A stretch of 64,000 nt of DNA from contig JBGRQD010000002.1 of NCBI GenBank assembly GCA_041725935.1, forward strand, positions 124,001-188,000, given 5' to 3'. The position numbers and the translations under genes are program-made. Below the pieces are notes generated by a model. That model made no database searches. It was not told the origin of the DNA and worked only from the letters and a program-made list of their open reading frames with translations. This stretch comes from Marivita sp041725935 (GTDB lineage Bacteria; Pseudomonadota; Alphaproteobacteria; Rhodobacterales; Rhodobacteraceae). Each line of letters opens with the position of its first letter. Position 1 is the stretch's first letter. Shown here one piece after another: positions 1 through 8,503 of the stretch.

Positions 1-880
1 CCTTCTTGGCCGTGGGGGCTGGGTCAATCACGATTTGCCCGCCAAGGCCCCGCAGCCGCAACTGGCGCGGCAGGTCTTTGACAGCGGCCAGATTGGCCTT
101 GAGACCCGCTGCAGGGCTGGTGTCGCCACCTGTGTTCACATCCACCGCCACAAGCGCGCGTGTCGGCTCGATTGCCATGGACGCAGGCCCACCCAGCGGC
201 ACATCCCGCGCTTGCAGACCGTCCAGCACATCCAGAATACCATGTCGCTCGAAACTGCCATCGGCGCTGTCGATCTCGGCATCATCCGTCCATTCGCGCC
301 ACGCCAGAAGATGCGGGCCGTCCCCTTCGATCAGCGTTTCCGCATCACCCTGCGCGTCGTCCATCACCTTGGCGGCCAGATCAGCCATGGCAGCAATATC
401 ATCTGCAATCTCGCCCGCGCCGGCCCCCTCACACGAGGACCGCAGGATCAGGCCGAAGCCTTCCAAATCCATGATATCATGCGCGATTTCCAGCAGGCTC
501 TCGCGCGCATCCTCGTCCTTGATCCGACGCGACACATTGATCCCCGGAGCCTCGGGCGTGACGATGGCATAGCGGCTCTTGAACAGCACCTTGTGCGTGA
601 CGGGAATCGCCTTGCCCGGTTCGCCGTAGCCCGTGACCTGCACCAAAATCACCTGACCGGGGGCCAGCCCCTTGACCTGCCGCACAAAAGCCGAGCCATC
701 GGGCGTGCGCAGGAACATCCCACCTTGCCCCTTCATCGGACGGTCGACAATGGCGCGGTAGATCGTGCCGGGCGCGGGCTGGTCGGTCTCGAAGAACAGG
801 TCCTCGACCACACCATCCACCATCAGCGCCGCCGCCTCGCGACCACCGATATGATCCAGCGCAATCAGCCGTCCCTTCAT
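1..880 (-). CDS. Ribonuclease E/G family protein (3' part cut by window edge)
   Basis: Endoribonuclease of the RNase E/G family, acting on RNA in the cytoplasm. About 293 N-terminal residues are visible, starting MKGRLIALDHIGG. An S1-like stretch is followed by SRYAIVTPEAPGINVSRRI, the counterpart of the family's SRY..P....ISRRI region. Catalytic metal-binding aspartates are placed in VAVDVNTGG (about residue 245) and in IVIDPAPT (about 284); the second site normally reads IVIDFIDM, so the segment after the Asp deviates from canonical RNase E. The length before the edge fits a short RNase G-like enzyme rather than long RNase E. The ATG overlaps the maf stop (ATGA), which fixes the start and implies translational coupling with maf and infA. 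The C-terminal zinc-link and oligomerisation region lies outside the window. Confidence 0.85.
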   Translation of the reverse strand, partial: MKGRLIALDHIGGREAAALMVDGVVEDLFFETDQPAPGTIYRAIVDRPMKGQGGMFLRTPDGSAFVRQVKGLAPGQVILVQVTGYGEPGKAIPVTHKVLFKSRYAIVTPEAPGINVSRRIKDEDARESLLEIAHDIMDLEGFGLILRSSCEGAGAGEIADDIAAMADLAAKVMDDAQGDAETLIEGDGPHLLAWREWTDDAEIDSADGSFERHGILDVLDGLQARDVPLGGPASMAIEPTRALVAVDVNTGGDTSPAAGLKANLAAVKDLPRQLRLRGLGGQIVIDPAPTAKK

Positions 881-1455
881 GCCGACACCTCGTAAAGCGG
901 ATAACCCGCCGCCACCAACAGGTTTGCCGTTTCGGCCAAAGGCAAGCCGACAACCGCGCTGAAACTGCCGCTGATCCACGGCACGAATGCGCCTGCGGGC
1001 CCTTGGATGGCATAGCCGCCCGCCTTGCCGCGCCAGTCCTCACTGGCGAGATACGCGTTCACCTCGGCATCGCTCAAGCGTTTCATCTTCACCTGCGTGA
1101 CCACGTCCCGTTCCCAAATCTGCGCGCCCCGTCGCACGGCAACCGCCGTCACGACCCGGTGCCTGCGCCCCGACAGCGCAAACAGAAACTGTGCAGCCTC
1201 GGCCGCATCGGCGGGCTTGCCCAGAATGCGCCGCCCCAAGGCAACGGTGGTGTCTGCGGACAGAACGATCTCGTCGTCGCTTGCGGGAATCGCCAGCGCC
1301 TTTTCGCGTGCAAGACGCACGCAATAGGGACGTGGCAATTCACCGGGCCGCGGATCTTCGTTGATGTCGGGCGGGCGGATGTCATCCGCCTCCACCCCGA
1401 TCTGAGCCAAAAGCTCTCGCCGCCGGGGGCTGCCGGAGCCGAGGATCAGCTTCAT
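877..1455 (-). CDS. maf: Maf family nucleoside triphosphate pyrophosphatase
   Basis: Maf/Ham1-fold house-cleaning enzyme that hydrolyses non-canonical or surplus (d)NTPs to the monophosphate. The 192-residue length is normal. It begins MKLILGSGSPRRRELL, containing the family S-x-SPRR nucleotide-binding motif. ADTTV near residue 68 holds the acidic/metal-binding segment, and GKAGGYAIQG near 145 is the other Maf signature. The pattern is closer to the dTTP/UTP (YhdE) subgroup than to YceF, which is inferred from motif shape only. The start lies 7 bp downstream of the infA stop, and the stop overlaps the RNase E/G start, giving an infA-maf-RNase operon. Confidence 0.95.
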   Translation of the reverse strand: MKLILGSGSPRRRELLAQIGVEADDIRPPDINEDPRPGELPRPYCVRLAREKALAIPASDDEIVLSADTTVALGRRILGKPADAAEAAQFLFALSGRRHRVVTAVAVRRGAQIWERDVVTQVKMKRLSDAEVNAYLASEDWRGKAGGYAIQGPAGAFVPWISGSFSAVVGLPLAETANLLVAAGYPLYEVSA

Positions 1456-1462
1456 TAATCGC

Positions 1463-1681
1463 TTACTTGAAGCGGTAGTTGATCCGACCCTTGGTCAGAT
1501 CGTAGGGCGTCATTTCGACTTGCACCTTGTCGCCGGCAAGAACCCGGATACGGTTCTTGCGCATTTTTCCTGCCGTGTGCGCGATGATCTCATGGCCGTT
1601 TTCAAGCTCGACCCGAAACGTCGCGTTAGGCAGGAGTTCCTTGACGACACCGGGGAATTCGAGCGTGTCTTCCTTGGCCAT
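1463..1681 (-). CDS. infA: Translation initiation factor IF-1
   Basis: A 72-residue OB-fold protein that binds the 30S A-site during initiation. The full-length sequence MAKEDTLEFPGVV...KGRINYRFK matches IF-1 from end to end, including the conserved NGHEIIAHTAGKMRKNRIR segment. A good Shine-Dalgarno (TAGGAG) sits 5-6 bases before the ATG. The upstream space (1682-1760) contains a TTGATA-like hexamer that could be a -35, without a convincing -10. It leads the infA-maf-RNase E/G operon. In many alphaproteobacteria the low-molecular-weight phosphatase and UPF0262 genes sit directly upstream; here three extra genes separate them. Confidence 0.98.
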   Translation of the reverse strand: MAKEDTLEFPGVVKELLPNATFRVELENGHEIIAHTAGKMRKNRIRVLAGDKVQVEMTPYDLTKGRINYRFK

Positions 1682-1760
1682 GGTTTCTCCTAAGTTGTTC
1701 GTCCCTGACTTCGAGACGCGCTCCTAAATGGGGCCAAACGTCCCGTTTATCAAGGCCTAT

Positions 1761-2645
1761 TCAGCCGAGTTTCCGCGCTGCGGCAATACCGTCACGTCCC
1801 GATTGCTCGTCCCAGTGCCGCCGGTTGAGCACCACGCCATCCGCCCGCACATGCGCAACCTGCTCCAGATCGACCTCTGCATAGGTCCAGCCGGGTTCGT
1901 TCAATCGGCCATCTGCAATCACGCCCGTTGGCGGAAATCCGGTGTCCGGAGGCCCGAAAATGCCGCCCATACCGGTGTTTTCGTCAACCGCCTCGGACCA
2001 GTTGCAGGTTCCCACGGTTGAAGACATGACCGTAACACATTGATTTTCCAACGCCCGCGCCATCGCTCCGATCCGCACGCGCGAATACCCCGCCAGCGCT
2101 TCGGTGCAGGACGGCACAAGGATCAGGTCAGCCCCGGCGACCGCCCGACCCAGCAGCGGAAACTCGCTGTCGTAGCAGATCAGAATGCCGATCTTGCCCA
2201 GCGCCGTGTCGAACAGGTGCAGCGGGCCACCGCCGACGACACCCCAGACCTCGCGTTCGAATCGCGTCATGATCTGCTTGTCCTGCAAGCCCATGTCGCC
2301 GTTCGGTGCAAAGAATCGCGCCCGGTTCACCGGTCGATCCCCCAGTGCCGCATCGAACACCGGGGCCGAGGCCGCAAGGATGTGCACTCCGAACTCCTGC
2401 GCCAGCTTGCCGTGCAGCGCATCCACCTCTGGGATCCGGTCCGACACCGCATGCAGCGACGCTTCCAGATCCAGCGCCACATCGCGCCCTGCCAGCGTCG
2501 CAAGCTCCATCGCGCCATATTCGGGAAACACCAAGAGGTCCGCCCCGGCACCGGCCGCCTCGCTCACCCATCGGGTCAACTTGTCTTCGTAAGCCTGCCA
2601 AGACTCGAGAAAATCCATCGAATAGGCTGCAGTTGCAATTTTCAT
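1761..2645 (-). CDS. Carbon-nitrogen hydrolase (nitrilase superfamily)
   Basis: A 294-residue nitrilase-superfamily amidohydrolase acting on a C-N bond of an unknown small molecule. The Glu-Lys-Cys triad is visible: E42 in VFPEYGAMEL, K123 in DKQIMTRFERE and C157 in ILICYDSEFP. The start MKIATAAYSMDF is chosen because it is preceded by GAGGTGG at good spacing and matches the family's N-terminal beta strand. The gene starts 10 bp after the GNAT gene stop, so GNAT and hydrolase are probably co-transcribed; fused or adjacent GNAT-nitrilase pairs are known in bacteria. The substrate cannot be inferred. Confidence 0.9.
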   Translation of the reverse strand: MKIATAAYSMDFLESWQAYEDKLTRWVSEAAGAGADLLVFPEYGAMELATLAGRDVALDLEASLHAVSDRIPEVDALHGKLAQEFGVHILAASAPVFDAALGDRPVNRARFFAPNGDMGLQDKQIMTRFEREVWGVVGGGPLHLFDTALGKIGILICYDSEFPLLGRAVAGADLILVPSCTEALAGYSRVRIGAMARALENQCVTVMSSTVGTCNWSEAVDENTGMGGIFGPPDTGFPPTGVIADGRLNEPGWTYAEVDLEQVAHVRADGVVLNRRHWDEQSGRDGIAAARKLG

Positions 2646-2655
2646 CGAAGCCACC

Positions 2656-3231
2656 TCACAGTTTGCGCATCCAGCCTTGCAGACGGTGCGCCGTCTCGTC
2701 CGCCTCACCCACATCCTGCCAGTGAAAGGTGGCGATCACGCCTTCAGCCGGTGCATAGCCCCGCTTTCGCCAGAACCTGTCATGCGGGCGGTACTCCGCA
2801 GGACGCGCCGGATGATCTTCGGCGCGTATCACACTGAAAAAAAGCGCATATTTGAAACCACGCTCCCGCGCGGCAGCCTCGCGCTCATCGAAAAAGGCGT
2901 GACCAATGCCGCGCCCGCGATACTCTGACAGAAGCACGCTCTCGGCACAGTAGAAAATCTCATCCTTCGGCGGCAGCGTGCCAACTGTCTGCACCGCGTC
3001 GGCATGGCTCGCAAATGGCATTCCCGTCGCCGCGCCCACGACCCTGTCGCCATCCCGCGCCGCGACGATCACCGCATCGGGGTTGTCCCGATAGGACCGC
3101 ATGTAGTTGCGCTCGTACTCGAGACCCCCGTCGTAAAGATATGGAAAATCTCGAAAAACCGCGATCCTGAGACGGGCAAGATCGTCAAGCGCGCTGTCCA
3201 GCGCCTTGGAATTCAGACGCTCGACCCTCAC
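2656..3231 (-). CDS. GNAT family N-acetyltransferase
   Basis: A 191-residue acetyl-CoA-dependent N-acetyltransferase of unknown acceptor. The acetyl-CoA pyrophosphate-binding motif A is seen as VLLSEYRGRGIGHAFFDER (about residues 98-116), matching (Q/R)xxGx(G/A). RVVGAATGMP near residue 63 is the preceding beta strand. Its ATG overlaps the stop of the SnoaL-like gene by 4 bp and its stop lies 10 bp before the nitrilase start, so three genes (SnoaL-like, GNAT, nitrilase) form a tight unit placed between the phosphatase and infA. Confidence 0.88.
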   Translation of the reverse strand: MRVERLNSKALDSALDDLARLRIAVFRDFPYLYDGGLEYERNYMRSYRDNPDAVIVAARDGDRVVGAATGMPFASHADAVQTVGTLPPKDEIFYCAESVLLSEYRGRGIGHAFFDEREAAARERGFKYALFFSVIRAEDHPARPAEYRPHDRFWRKRGYAPAEGVIATFHWQDVGEADETAHRLQGWMRKL

Positions 3232-3623
3232 GAGACCTGCTTGATCCAGTCGCTGAGGTTATAATAGGTGACCACGCGGCTGATCTTGCCGTCCTGCATC
3301 GAAAAGAACGACCCGGCAGGCAGACGATAGCCTTGGCCGCGCGCCTCCGGCAGGCCCGCATCGGTGACAAGATACGTTCCGTTGACCATGTATTCCGCTG
3401 CTCCGCGCGCACCGTCCTCGGCGGCAAAGACCACCAGTTCGGTCAGCGTCTCGTCGTAACACTCTGACATGTGGTCACAAAACGCCTCGAAGGCCTCGCG
3501 CCCGATCCGCACATTACCCTCATTCACGTGATGCGCCACGTCCTCAGACAGACAGTCCAGCATGGCCGGAATGTCCTTGGCGTTGAACGCTTCGAAATAC
3601 CGCTCGATGGTTTCACGGCTCAT
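3228..3623 (-). CDS. SnoaL-like / nuclear transport factor 2-fold protein
   Basis: A 131-residue protein with the cone-shaped SnoaL/ketosteroid-isomerase fold: an N-terminal helix MSRETIERYFEAFNAKDIPAMLDCLSED, then beta strands ending ISRVVTYYNLSDWIKQVS. In this superfamily such proteins are isomerases, hydrolases or binding proteins; no catalytic residue set is clear enough to name a reaction. It overlaps the GNAT gene by ATGA and follows the phosphatase stop by one base, so it belongs to the same minus-strand operon. Confidence 0.8.
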   Translation of the reverse strand: MSRETIERYFEAFNAKDIPAMLDCLSEDVAHHVNEGNVRIGREAFEAFCDHMSECYDETLTELVVFAAEDGARGAAEYMVNGTYLVTDAGLPEARGQGYRLPAGSFFSMQDGKISRVVTYYNLSDWIKQVS

Positions 3624-3624
3624 G

Positions 3625-4068
3625 TCAGCCTCCCCATTTCCGTTTCAATTGTTCGACCAGTTGGTCGCGTGTCTGCCGATAGGCATTCAGCTTCTGCTCG
3701 CGCGTCTCACCAATGCCGGTCGGGTCCATGATCGGCCAGTACTCCACCGTCAGATGATAGAACCGCGTCAAATCCAGCGCCCGTCGCTGTGATGCGGGCG
3801 ACAGCGCCACAATGAGGTCAAACCCCGAAAGCGCCTCGCCGGTTTCCTCCATCTCGTCGAAACTGCGCGACTGGTGACGATCCATCTCGACCCCGATCTC
3901 CCTGCAGACGGCGATGGCGAACCCGTCGATCTCCAGATCGTTCATCACCCCCACCGATTGCACATAGGTCTCGAAGCCGTAGAGCTTCTTCATGATGCCC
4001 TCCGCCATCGGAGAGCGGACAGCGTTGTGATCGCAGCAAAACAGAATCGACTGCGGCAGCGCTTTCAA
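3625..4068 (-). CDS. Low-molecular-weight phosphatase / arsenate reductase-like protein
   Basis: A 147-residue member of the LMW protein-tyrosine phosphatase fold. The P-loop CX5R is seen as C12-DHNAV-R18 (FCCDHNAVRSP) with the general-acid Asp in YWPIMDPTG. The start must be TTG at 4068: the first in-frame ATG lies beyond the catalytic loop, and GGGGGCTGAGGA precedes the TTG. The UPF0262 stop lies 3 bp upstream, giving tight coupling. UPF0262, this phosphatase and infA are commonly neighbours in alphaproteobacteria. Whether it acts on phosphotyrosine or arsenate cannot be decided; the ArsC-like reading is weaker because no extra redox Cys pair is evident. Confidence 0.85.
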   Translation of the reverse strand: MKALPQSILFCCDHNAVRSPMAEGIMKKLYGFETYVQSVGVMNDLEIDGFAIAVCREIGVEMDRHQSRSFDEMEETGEALSGFDLIVALSPASQRRALDLTRFYHLTVEYWPIMDPTGIGETREQKLNAYRQTRDQLVEQLKRKWGG

Positions 4069-4071
4069 TCC

Positions 4072-4551
4072 TCAGCCCCCGAAATGCAGCACGCAGACCA
4101 GCGTGAACAATCGCCGCGCGGTGTCATCATCCACCGTCACCTTGCCCTCGAGCCGTTCCTGCAGGATGCGCGCGCCTTCGTTGTGAATGCCGCGCCGCGC
4201 CATGTCGATGGTTTCGATCTGGCTGGGAGGCAGGGTCTTGACCGCGTCGAAATACGATTTGCAAATCTGAAAATAGTCTTTCACCACCTGTCGGAACGGC
4301 GACAGCGAAAGGTGAAATTCCGCTGCCTTTTCATGGCCTTCCGTGGTCACGTCAAAAACCAGCCGCTTGTCGCGGATCGACAGACCCACATTGTAAGGCC
4401 CCGAAGGCACGGGTTTTCCGTCGCGCGCAGGCAGCTCGAACGTATTGTGCTCCATGAGGTCGAACATCGCCACGCGGCGTTCCTGTTCGATCTCGGGGGT
4501 TGGCGGGGGCAGGTTCCCGTCGTCCAGCTTGATATGGGCAATGCGTGTCAT
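4072..4551 (-). CDS. UPF0262 family protein
   Basis: A 159-residue alphaproteobacterial conserved protein of unknown function. The start MTRIAHIKLDD is chosen over longer frames because the extension would be antisense-like sequence inside the neighbouring gene and because family members begin this way. Typical segments are EIEQERRVAMFDLMEHN and FRQVVKDYFQICKSYFDAV. No membrane segment or signal peptide is visible. It precedes the phosphatase by 3 bp. hisD, its usual upstream neighbour in relatives, is not in this window. Confidence 0.9.
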   Translation of the reverse strand: MTRIAHIKLDDGNLPPPTPEIEQERRVAMFDLMEHNTFELPARDGKPVPSGPYNVGLSIRDKRLVFDVTTEGHEKAAEFHLSLSPFRQVVKDYFQICKSYFDAVKTLPPSQIETIDMARRGIHNEGARILQERLEGKVTVDDDTARRLFTLVCVLHFGG

Positions 4552-4619
4552 GGGCGGTCTTCCTTGGTCTGCGCACCTCCCTAACGCGCGTTCAGATATG
4601 GCGCAATTGGCCCTTTGGC

Positions 4620-5840
4620 CTAACTGCGCGTCTCGTCCTTTCCGGGCATCAGACCATAGCGCGCGGCAATCCGCCAGACATGGGGCGGCACCATGTTCTT
4701 GATCCGCGCCGGATGCACCCGTCGCAGATGCAAAATTGTCTCTATCGCCTTCATCTCGACGCGTGCGCGGGCAAATTCGAGCCCTCTCGGCCCGGTGCGC
4801 GGCTGCAACCACGCCACGATGGGCCGCACCCAATCCGGCATGCGCCGCAGCGGCAGCCCACCGGCAGCACGTTCGGTATTGGCCATGAACCCCCTGACCG
4901 CCGCCTCGCGCTTGCCCTTGTCGGTCAAGGCGCGCCGCACTACACGGTCGCCCAGACGGTCTAGCACCGCCGCCCCGCGCGCATTGCGTACGATCAGCCA
5001 CTGGTCGCCATCGCCGCCCATGTAGCCCACGGTGATATCCGCCAGCCGGTTGGTGTAATCGACGCAGGTCTTGCAGGTCATCGGAAAGAAATCCGCCGGC
5101 AGGTCCGACAGCGGCAGCTTGAGAAAGGGCACGAAGCGCGGCTTGCGCCCATCGTCGAACCGCAACTCGACCCGGTAATCCGCCCGGAACTCCAGATACG
5201 ACACGGTCTCGGGCCGGTCGTCCAGCCGCGCCAGGAACGCGTGGAAATTCTCGGTTGTGGTGTTGTCGGAACAGGGCGTGCCGATCACCGTGATCTCGTC
5301 AAAGCCCAACTCCGCCTCCAGCGCCCGCAGCGCGTAAACCTGGCACGGAATACCCACCACCGCGATGCGCCGATGCCCAGCCGCTTGCGCAGGCTCCAGC
5401 AGCGCCAGAAGCGGCCCGTAGCCCATCCGCATGCCCCTGCACTGGGCCATCTGTTCAGCCTCGGTCACGATCACCGGCAACGGCTTCCACCTGTCCTCTG
5501 GATCAGGCGCCGTCGCCAGCACCGCATCGACAGCGCCAGCCCGCAACAACTCCGCCGCCAGCGCCGTGGTCAGCCCGGTCCATTGCGCGCCCTCTGCCGC
5601 AGGCTCCAGCCGTGCGCGGTACATCGCTTGCGTCACCCCGAAAAACGCCTCGTCCCCGGACCCGGCTTCGCGCCCGTGTACAGCTGCCTCAAGGCTCTCG
5701 TAATCCGGCTGGATGAACTGGCATGCCCGCCCGCAGGCGCGTCCATCGCCCATGCGCGACACACCGCAATCCGTACAAAGCCCGGCCCGCGGCGCGCCAC
5801 CGATCTCGGGCACCGTCAGGCCAACACGACCACCATCCAT
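4620..5840 (-). CDS. Coenzyme F420 hydrogenase/dehydrogenase beta-subunit family Fe-S protein
   Basis: A 406-residue FrhB-family flavin/iron-sulfur oxidoreductase. The N-terminal cluster motif has cysteines C22, C25, C36 and C40 (GLCTDCGVSRMG...), followed by the FrhB N-terminal and C-terminal domains: GIPCQVYALRALE, IGTPCSDNTTTENF and FPMTCKTCVDYTNRLADITVGY. The start MDGGRVGLTVPEIGG is preferred to longer frames that run into a low-complexity leader. The family includes F420-reducing subunits and BciB-type 8-vinyl reductases; no photosynthesis genes are in view, so no substrate is assigned. It sits between mraY and UPF0262, on the same strand as both. Confidence 0.82.
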   Translation of the reverse strand: MDGGRVGLTVPEIGGAPRAGLCTDCGVSRMGDGRACGRACQFIQPDYESLEAAVHGREAGSGDEAFFGVTQAMYRARLEPAAEGAQWTGLTTALAAELLRAGAVDAVLATAPDPEDRWKPLPVIVTEAEQMAQCRGMRMGYGPLLALLEPAQAAGHRRIAVVGIPCQVYALRALEAELGFDEITVIGTPCSDNTTTENFHAFLARLDDRPETVSYLEFRADYRVELRFDDGRKPRFVPFLKLPLSDLPADFFPMTCKTCVDYTNRLADITVGYMGGDGDQWLIVRNARGAAVLDRLGDRVVRRALTDKGKREAAVRGFMANTERAAGGLPLRRMPDWVRPIVAWLQPRTGPRGLEFARARVEMKAIETILHLRRVHPARIKNMVPPHVWRIAARYGLMPGKDETRS

Positions 5841-5970
5841 GCCAACTCTCCCTTGCGCGAATGTGTCAAGTTTAATTGACAGCGCCACCGAAAGCGAGTC
5901 TGCACTTCTTCTTTTTCCAAATACGCAAACGCACCGCCAACGTCTGTGCAACGCGTGGCAAAGGCCCGCC
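5841..5970. other. Intergenic spacer with a dispersed short repeat
   Basis: A 130-bp gap between the F420-family gene and the mraY stop. It holds one copy (5905-5924) of the motif CTTCTTCTTTTTCCAAATAC, which recurs at three other gene ends in this window. Read on the minus strand the copy begins GTATTTGGAAAAAG and is not followed by a clear hairpin. Confidence 0.6.
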
Positions 5971-7053
5971 TCAGCGAACCTTCAGCGTCGCCAGCCCGAT
6001 CAGCGCCAAGATAAGCGAGATGATCCAGAACCGGATCACGATCTGGGGCTCCGCCCAGCCCTTTTTCTCATAATGGTGATGGATCGGTGCCATCAGGAAC
6101 ACGCGCTTGCCCGTGCGCTTGAAGTAGAGCACCTGGATGATCACCGACAGCGCCTCGACCACGAAGAGCCCGCCAACGATGGCCAGCACGATCTCGTGTT
6201 TTGTGGCCACCGCGATCGCCCCCAGTGCACCGCCAAGGGCAAGCGATCCGGTATCCCCCATGAACACGGCCGCAGGTGGCGCGTTGTACCAAAGGAACCC
6301 CAGCCCGCCTCCGAACAGCCCGGCGGTGAAGATCAGGATCTCGCCCGTTCCCGGCACGTAATGCACGTCAAGATAATCGGTGAAATCGACCCGGCCCACC
6401 GCGTAGGCGATCACGCCCAGCGCGCCTGCCGCGATCATCACCGGCATGATCGCCAGCCCGTCAAGCCCGTCGGTCAGGTTCACCGCATTGGCGGCGCCGA
6501 CGATGACGATCACCGAAAAGGGCACGAACAGGTAGCCGAGGTTCAGCAGCATGTCCTTGAAGATCGGAAAGGCCAGCTGGTTGGTCAGCTCTTCGGGATG
6601 ATACTGCGCCGCCCAGTAGCCCGCGATGGCCGCGATCACGAAGCCCAGCAGCAACCGGACCTTGCCCGACACACCGGCAGTGTTCTGCTTTTTGACCTTC
6701 GCGTAGTCATCGGCAAAGCCGATCATCGCAAAGCTCATCGTGACGAACAGAACCATCCAGATGAACGGGTTGTCCAGCCGCGCCCAGAGCAGGGTCGAGG
6801 TCAGCAGCGCACCGACGATCAGCAGCCCGCCCATGGTCGGTGTGCCCGCCTTCGAGAAATGCCCCTCCGGCCCGTCGCTGCGGATGGGCTGACCTTTGCC
6901 CTGCCGCTTGCGCAGCACGTTGATCAGCGGCCTGCCAAAGAAGAACCCGAACAGAAGCGCGGTCAGGAACGCGCCCCCGGCGCGGAAGGTGATATAGCGA
7001 AAGAGGTTGAAGAAATCGCCCCCGTCCGAAAGCGCGGTCAACCAGTACAACAT
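5971..7053 (-). CDS. mraY: Phospho-N-acetylmuramoyl-pentapeptide transferase
   Basis: Integral-membrane enzyme that transfers phospho-MurNAc-pentapeptide from UDP to undecaprenyl phosphate, forming lipid I. It has 360 residues with about ten hydrophobic segments. Diagnostic motifs are GFADDYAKV (catalytic Asp pair), NAVNLTDGLDGLA and MAPIHHHYEKKG. The start MLYWLTALSDGG lies 7 bp after the murF stop. It is the last dcw gene in the block: murD and ftsW, which usually follow mraY, are not in this window. Confidence 0.98.
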   Translation of the reverse strand: MLYWLTALSDGGDFFNLFRYITFRAGGAFLTALLFGFFFGRPLINVLRKRQGKGQPIRSDGPEGHFSKAGTPTMGGLLIVGALLTSTLLWARLDNPFIWMVLFVTMSFAMIGFADDYAKVKKQNTAGVSGKVRLLLGFVIAAIAGYWAAQYHPEELTNQLAFPIFKDMLLNLGYLFVPFSVIVIVGAANAVNLTDGLDGLAIMPVMIAAGALGVIAYAVGRVDFTDYLDVHYVPGTGEILIFTAGLFGGGLGFLWYNAPPAAVFMGDTGSLALGGALGAIAVATKHEIVLAIVGGLFVVEALSVIIQVLYFKRTGKRVFLMAPIHHHYEKKGWAEPQIVIRFWIISLILALIGLATLKVR

Positions 7054-7060
7054 GAACGTT

Positions 7061-8503
7061 TCATCCTTCCGCCTCGTCGCGCGCGCTGCCTTGGCCCATA
7101 TTCCGGATGGCGTCAACCACACGGGCCAGCCCCATCGACAGCGATCCCTTGACCAGCACGACATCGCCAGCGTCAAGCTGGCGGGGCACGCGCGCGGCCA
7201 GCTCATCAGCGGTTGCAACCCAAAGACCGCGCCGCTCGGCGGGCAGCGCCTCGTGCAGGTGGCGCATCAGCGGCCCGACGCAATGCACCTTGTCCAGCAC
7301 CCGCGTCGCATCGAGATCGGCCACTGCCGCGTGTAGGTCCGGCCCGGTCGGCCCCAATTCCTTCATGTCGCCCAGGATCGCGACCCTCCGCCCCCGGCTC
7401 AGCCGCCCGACATCGTTCTGCACCGGCGCTGCGGCCAGCACTTCAAGCGCCGCCGCGACCGAGGCCGGGTTGGCGTTATAGGCATCGTCGAACAGCGCCA
7501 GCGTCGCAAGCGGATCGGCCTCGTCTAGCGCGATCGCCACATGCGCACCGCGCCCCGCGCCGGGATTCCAGCGCGCGAGATCGTTCATCACCATGGCGCG
7601 GTCCAGACCGAGCGCAGTTGCCACGGCCACCACGCCCATGCCATTGACGCCGAAATGACGCCCCGGCGCATGTACCTTGAACAGAACCGGAATGCGCCAC
7701 GCGCGCCCCTCGACAACCACCATGTCCGCGTGCGGCGTGACTGCAATCGCCCGGTGATGGCAGCTGCGGCTTTCCCCAAACGAGATCGACCGCGCGGCAT
7801 GGCGCGCAGCCACCTCGCGCAGGATCGGGCTGGTCCCGACATCGCCGTTGAACACCGCCGTGCCTTTCGGCTCCAGCCCTTCGAAGATCGACGCCTTTTC
7901 ATGCGCGATGCCCTCGATGCTCTCGAAGGCCTCAAGATGCGCCGGGGCCACAGTTGTGACCATTGCCACATGCGGCCGCGCCATGCGGCTCAGCGGAGCG
8001 ATCTCTCCGGGATGGTTCATACCGATCTCTATTACCGCGAACTGCGTGTCGCGCGGCATCCGCGCGAGCGTCAGCGGCACGCCCCAATGGTTGTTGTAAC
8101 TGGCCTGTGCCGCATGGGTTGTCCCGTGCGACGCCAGCACGGTCCGCAGCATCTCCTTGGTCGAGGTCTTGCCCACCGACCCGGTCACACCGACCACCTT
8201 GGCCCGTGTCCGCGCCCGCGACGCTCGTCCCAGCGCCTCCAGCCCAGATTGCACATCGTCCACGATCAACAGCGGCGCATCGTCCGCAACGCCCTCGGGC
8301 ACGCGGCTGACAAGGGCCGCAGCAGCGCCCTTGTCCAGCGCCTGGGCCACGAAGTCATGCCCGTCCCGCGCTGCAGTGAGGGCAACGAACAGATCGCCCG
8401 GCTGGATCGTGCGCGTGTCAATGGAGACGCCATGCGCCTCCCAATCAGCAGTCACCCGCCCGCCTGTTGCCTCTGCCGCCTCTGCACTTGTCCAAAGCGT
8501 CAT
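7061..8503 (-). CDS. murF: UDP-N-acetylmuramoyl-tripeptide--D-alanyl-D-alanine ligase
   Basis: A 480-residue Mur ligase adding D-Ala-D-Ala to UDP-MurNAc-tripeptide with ATP. The P-loop VVGVTGSVGKTSTKEML lies near residue 107 and the central ligase motif EIGMNHPGEI follows; LFDDAYNANPAS marks the C-terminal domain. The start overlaps the murE stop by 4 bp (ATGA) and mraY follows after 7 bp, so translation of murE-murF-mraY is coupled. Confidence 0.97.
   Translation of the reverse strand: MTLWTSAEAAEATGGRVTADWEAHGVSIDTRTIQPGDLFVALTAARDGHDFVAQALDKGAAAALVSRVPEGVADDAPLLIVDDVQSGLEALGRASRARTRAKVVGVTGSVGKTSTKEMLRTVLASHGTTHAAQASYNNHWGVPLTLARMPRDTQFAVIEIGMNHPGEIAPLSRMARPHVAMVTTVAPAHLEAFESIEGIAHEKASIFEGLEPKGTAVFNGDVGTSPILREVAARHAARSISFGESRSCHHRAIAVTPHADMVVVEGRAWRIPVLFKVHAPGRHFGVNGMGVVAVATALGLDRAMVMNDLARWNPGAGRGAHVAIALDEADPLATLALFDDAYNANPASVAAALEVLAAAPVQNDVGRLSRGRRVAILGDMKELGPTGPDLHAAVADLDATRVLDKVHCVGPLMRHLHEALPAERRGLWVATADELAARVPRQLDAGDVVLVKGSLSMGLARVVDAIRNMGQGSARDEAEG

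Noticed and set aside
4620..5840. Naming the F420-family gene bciB (8-vinyl chlorophyllide reductase)
   Set aside because: No bacteriochlorophyll genes are in view and the family is functionally mixed; only the family name is supported.
5713..7152. Plus-strand open frame of 479 codons opposite mraY
   Set aside because: Antisense to mraY; its many charged residues are the shadow of hydrophobic codons.
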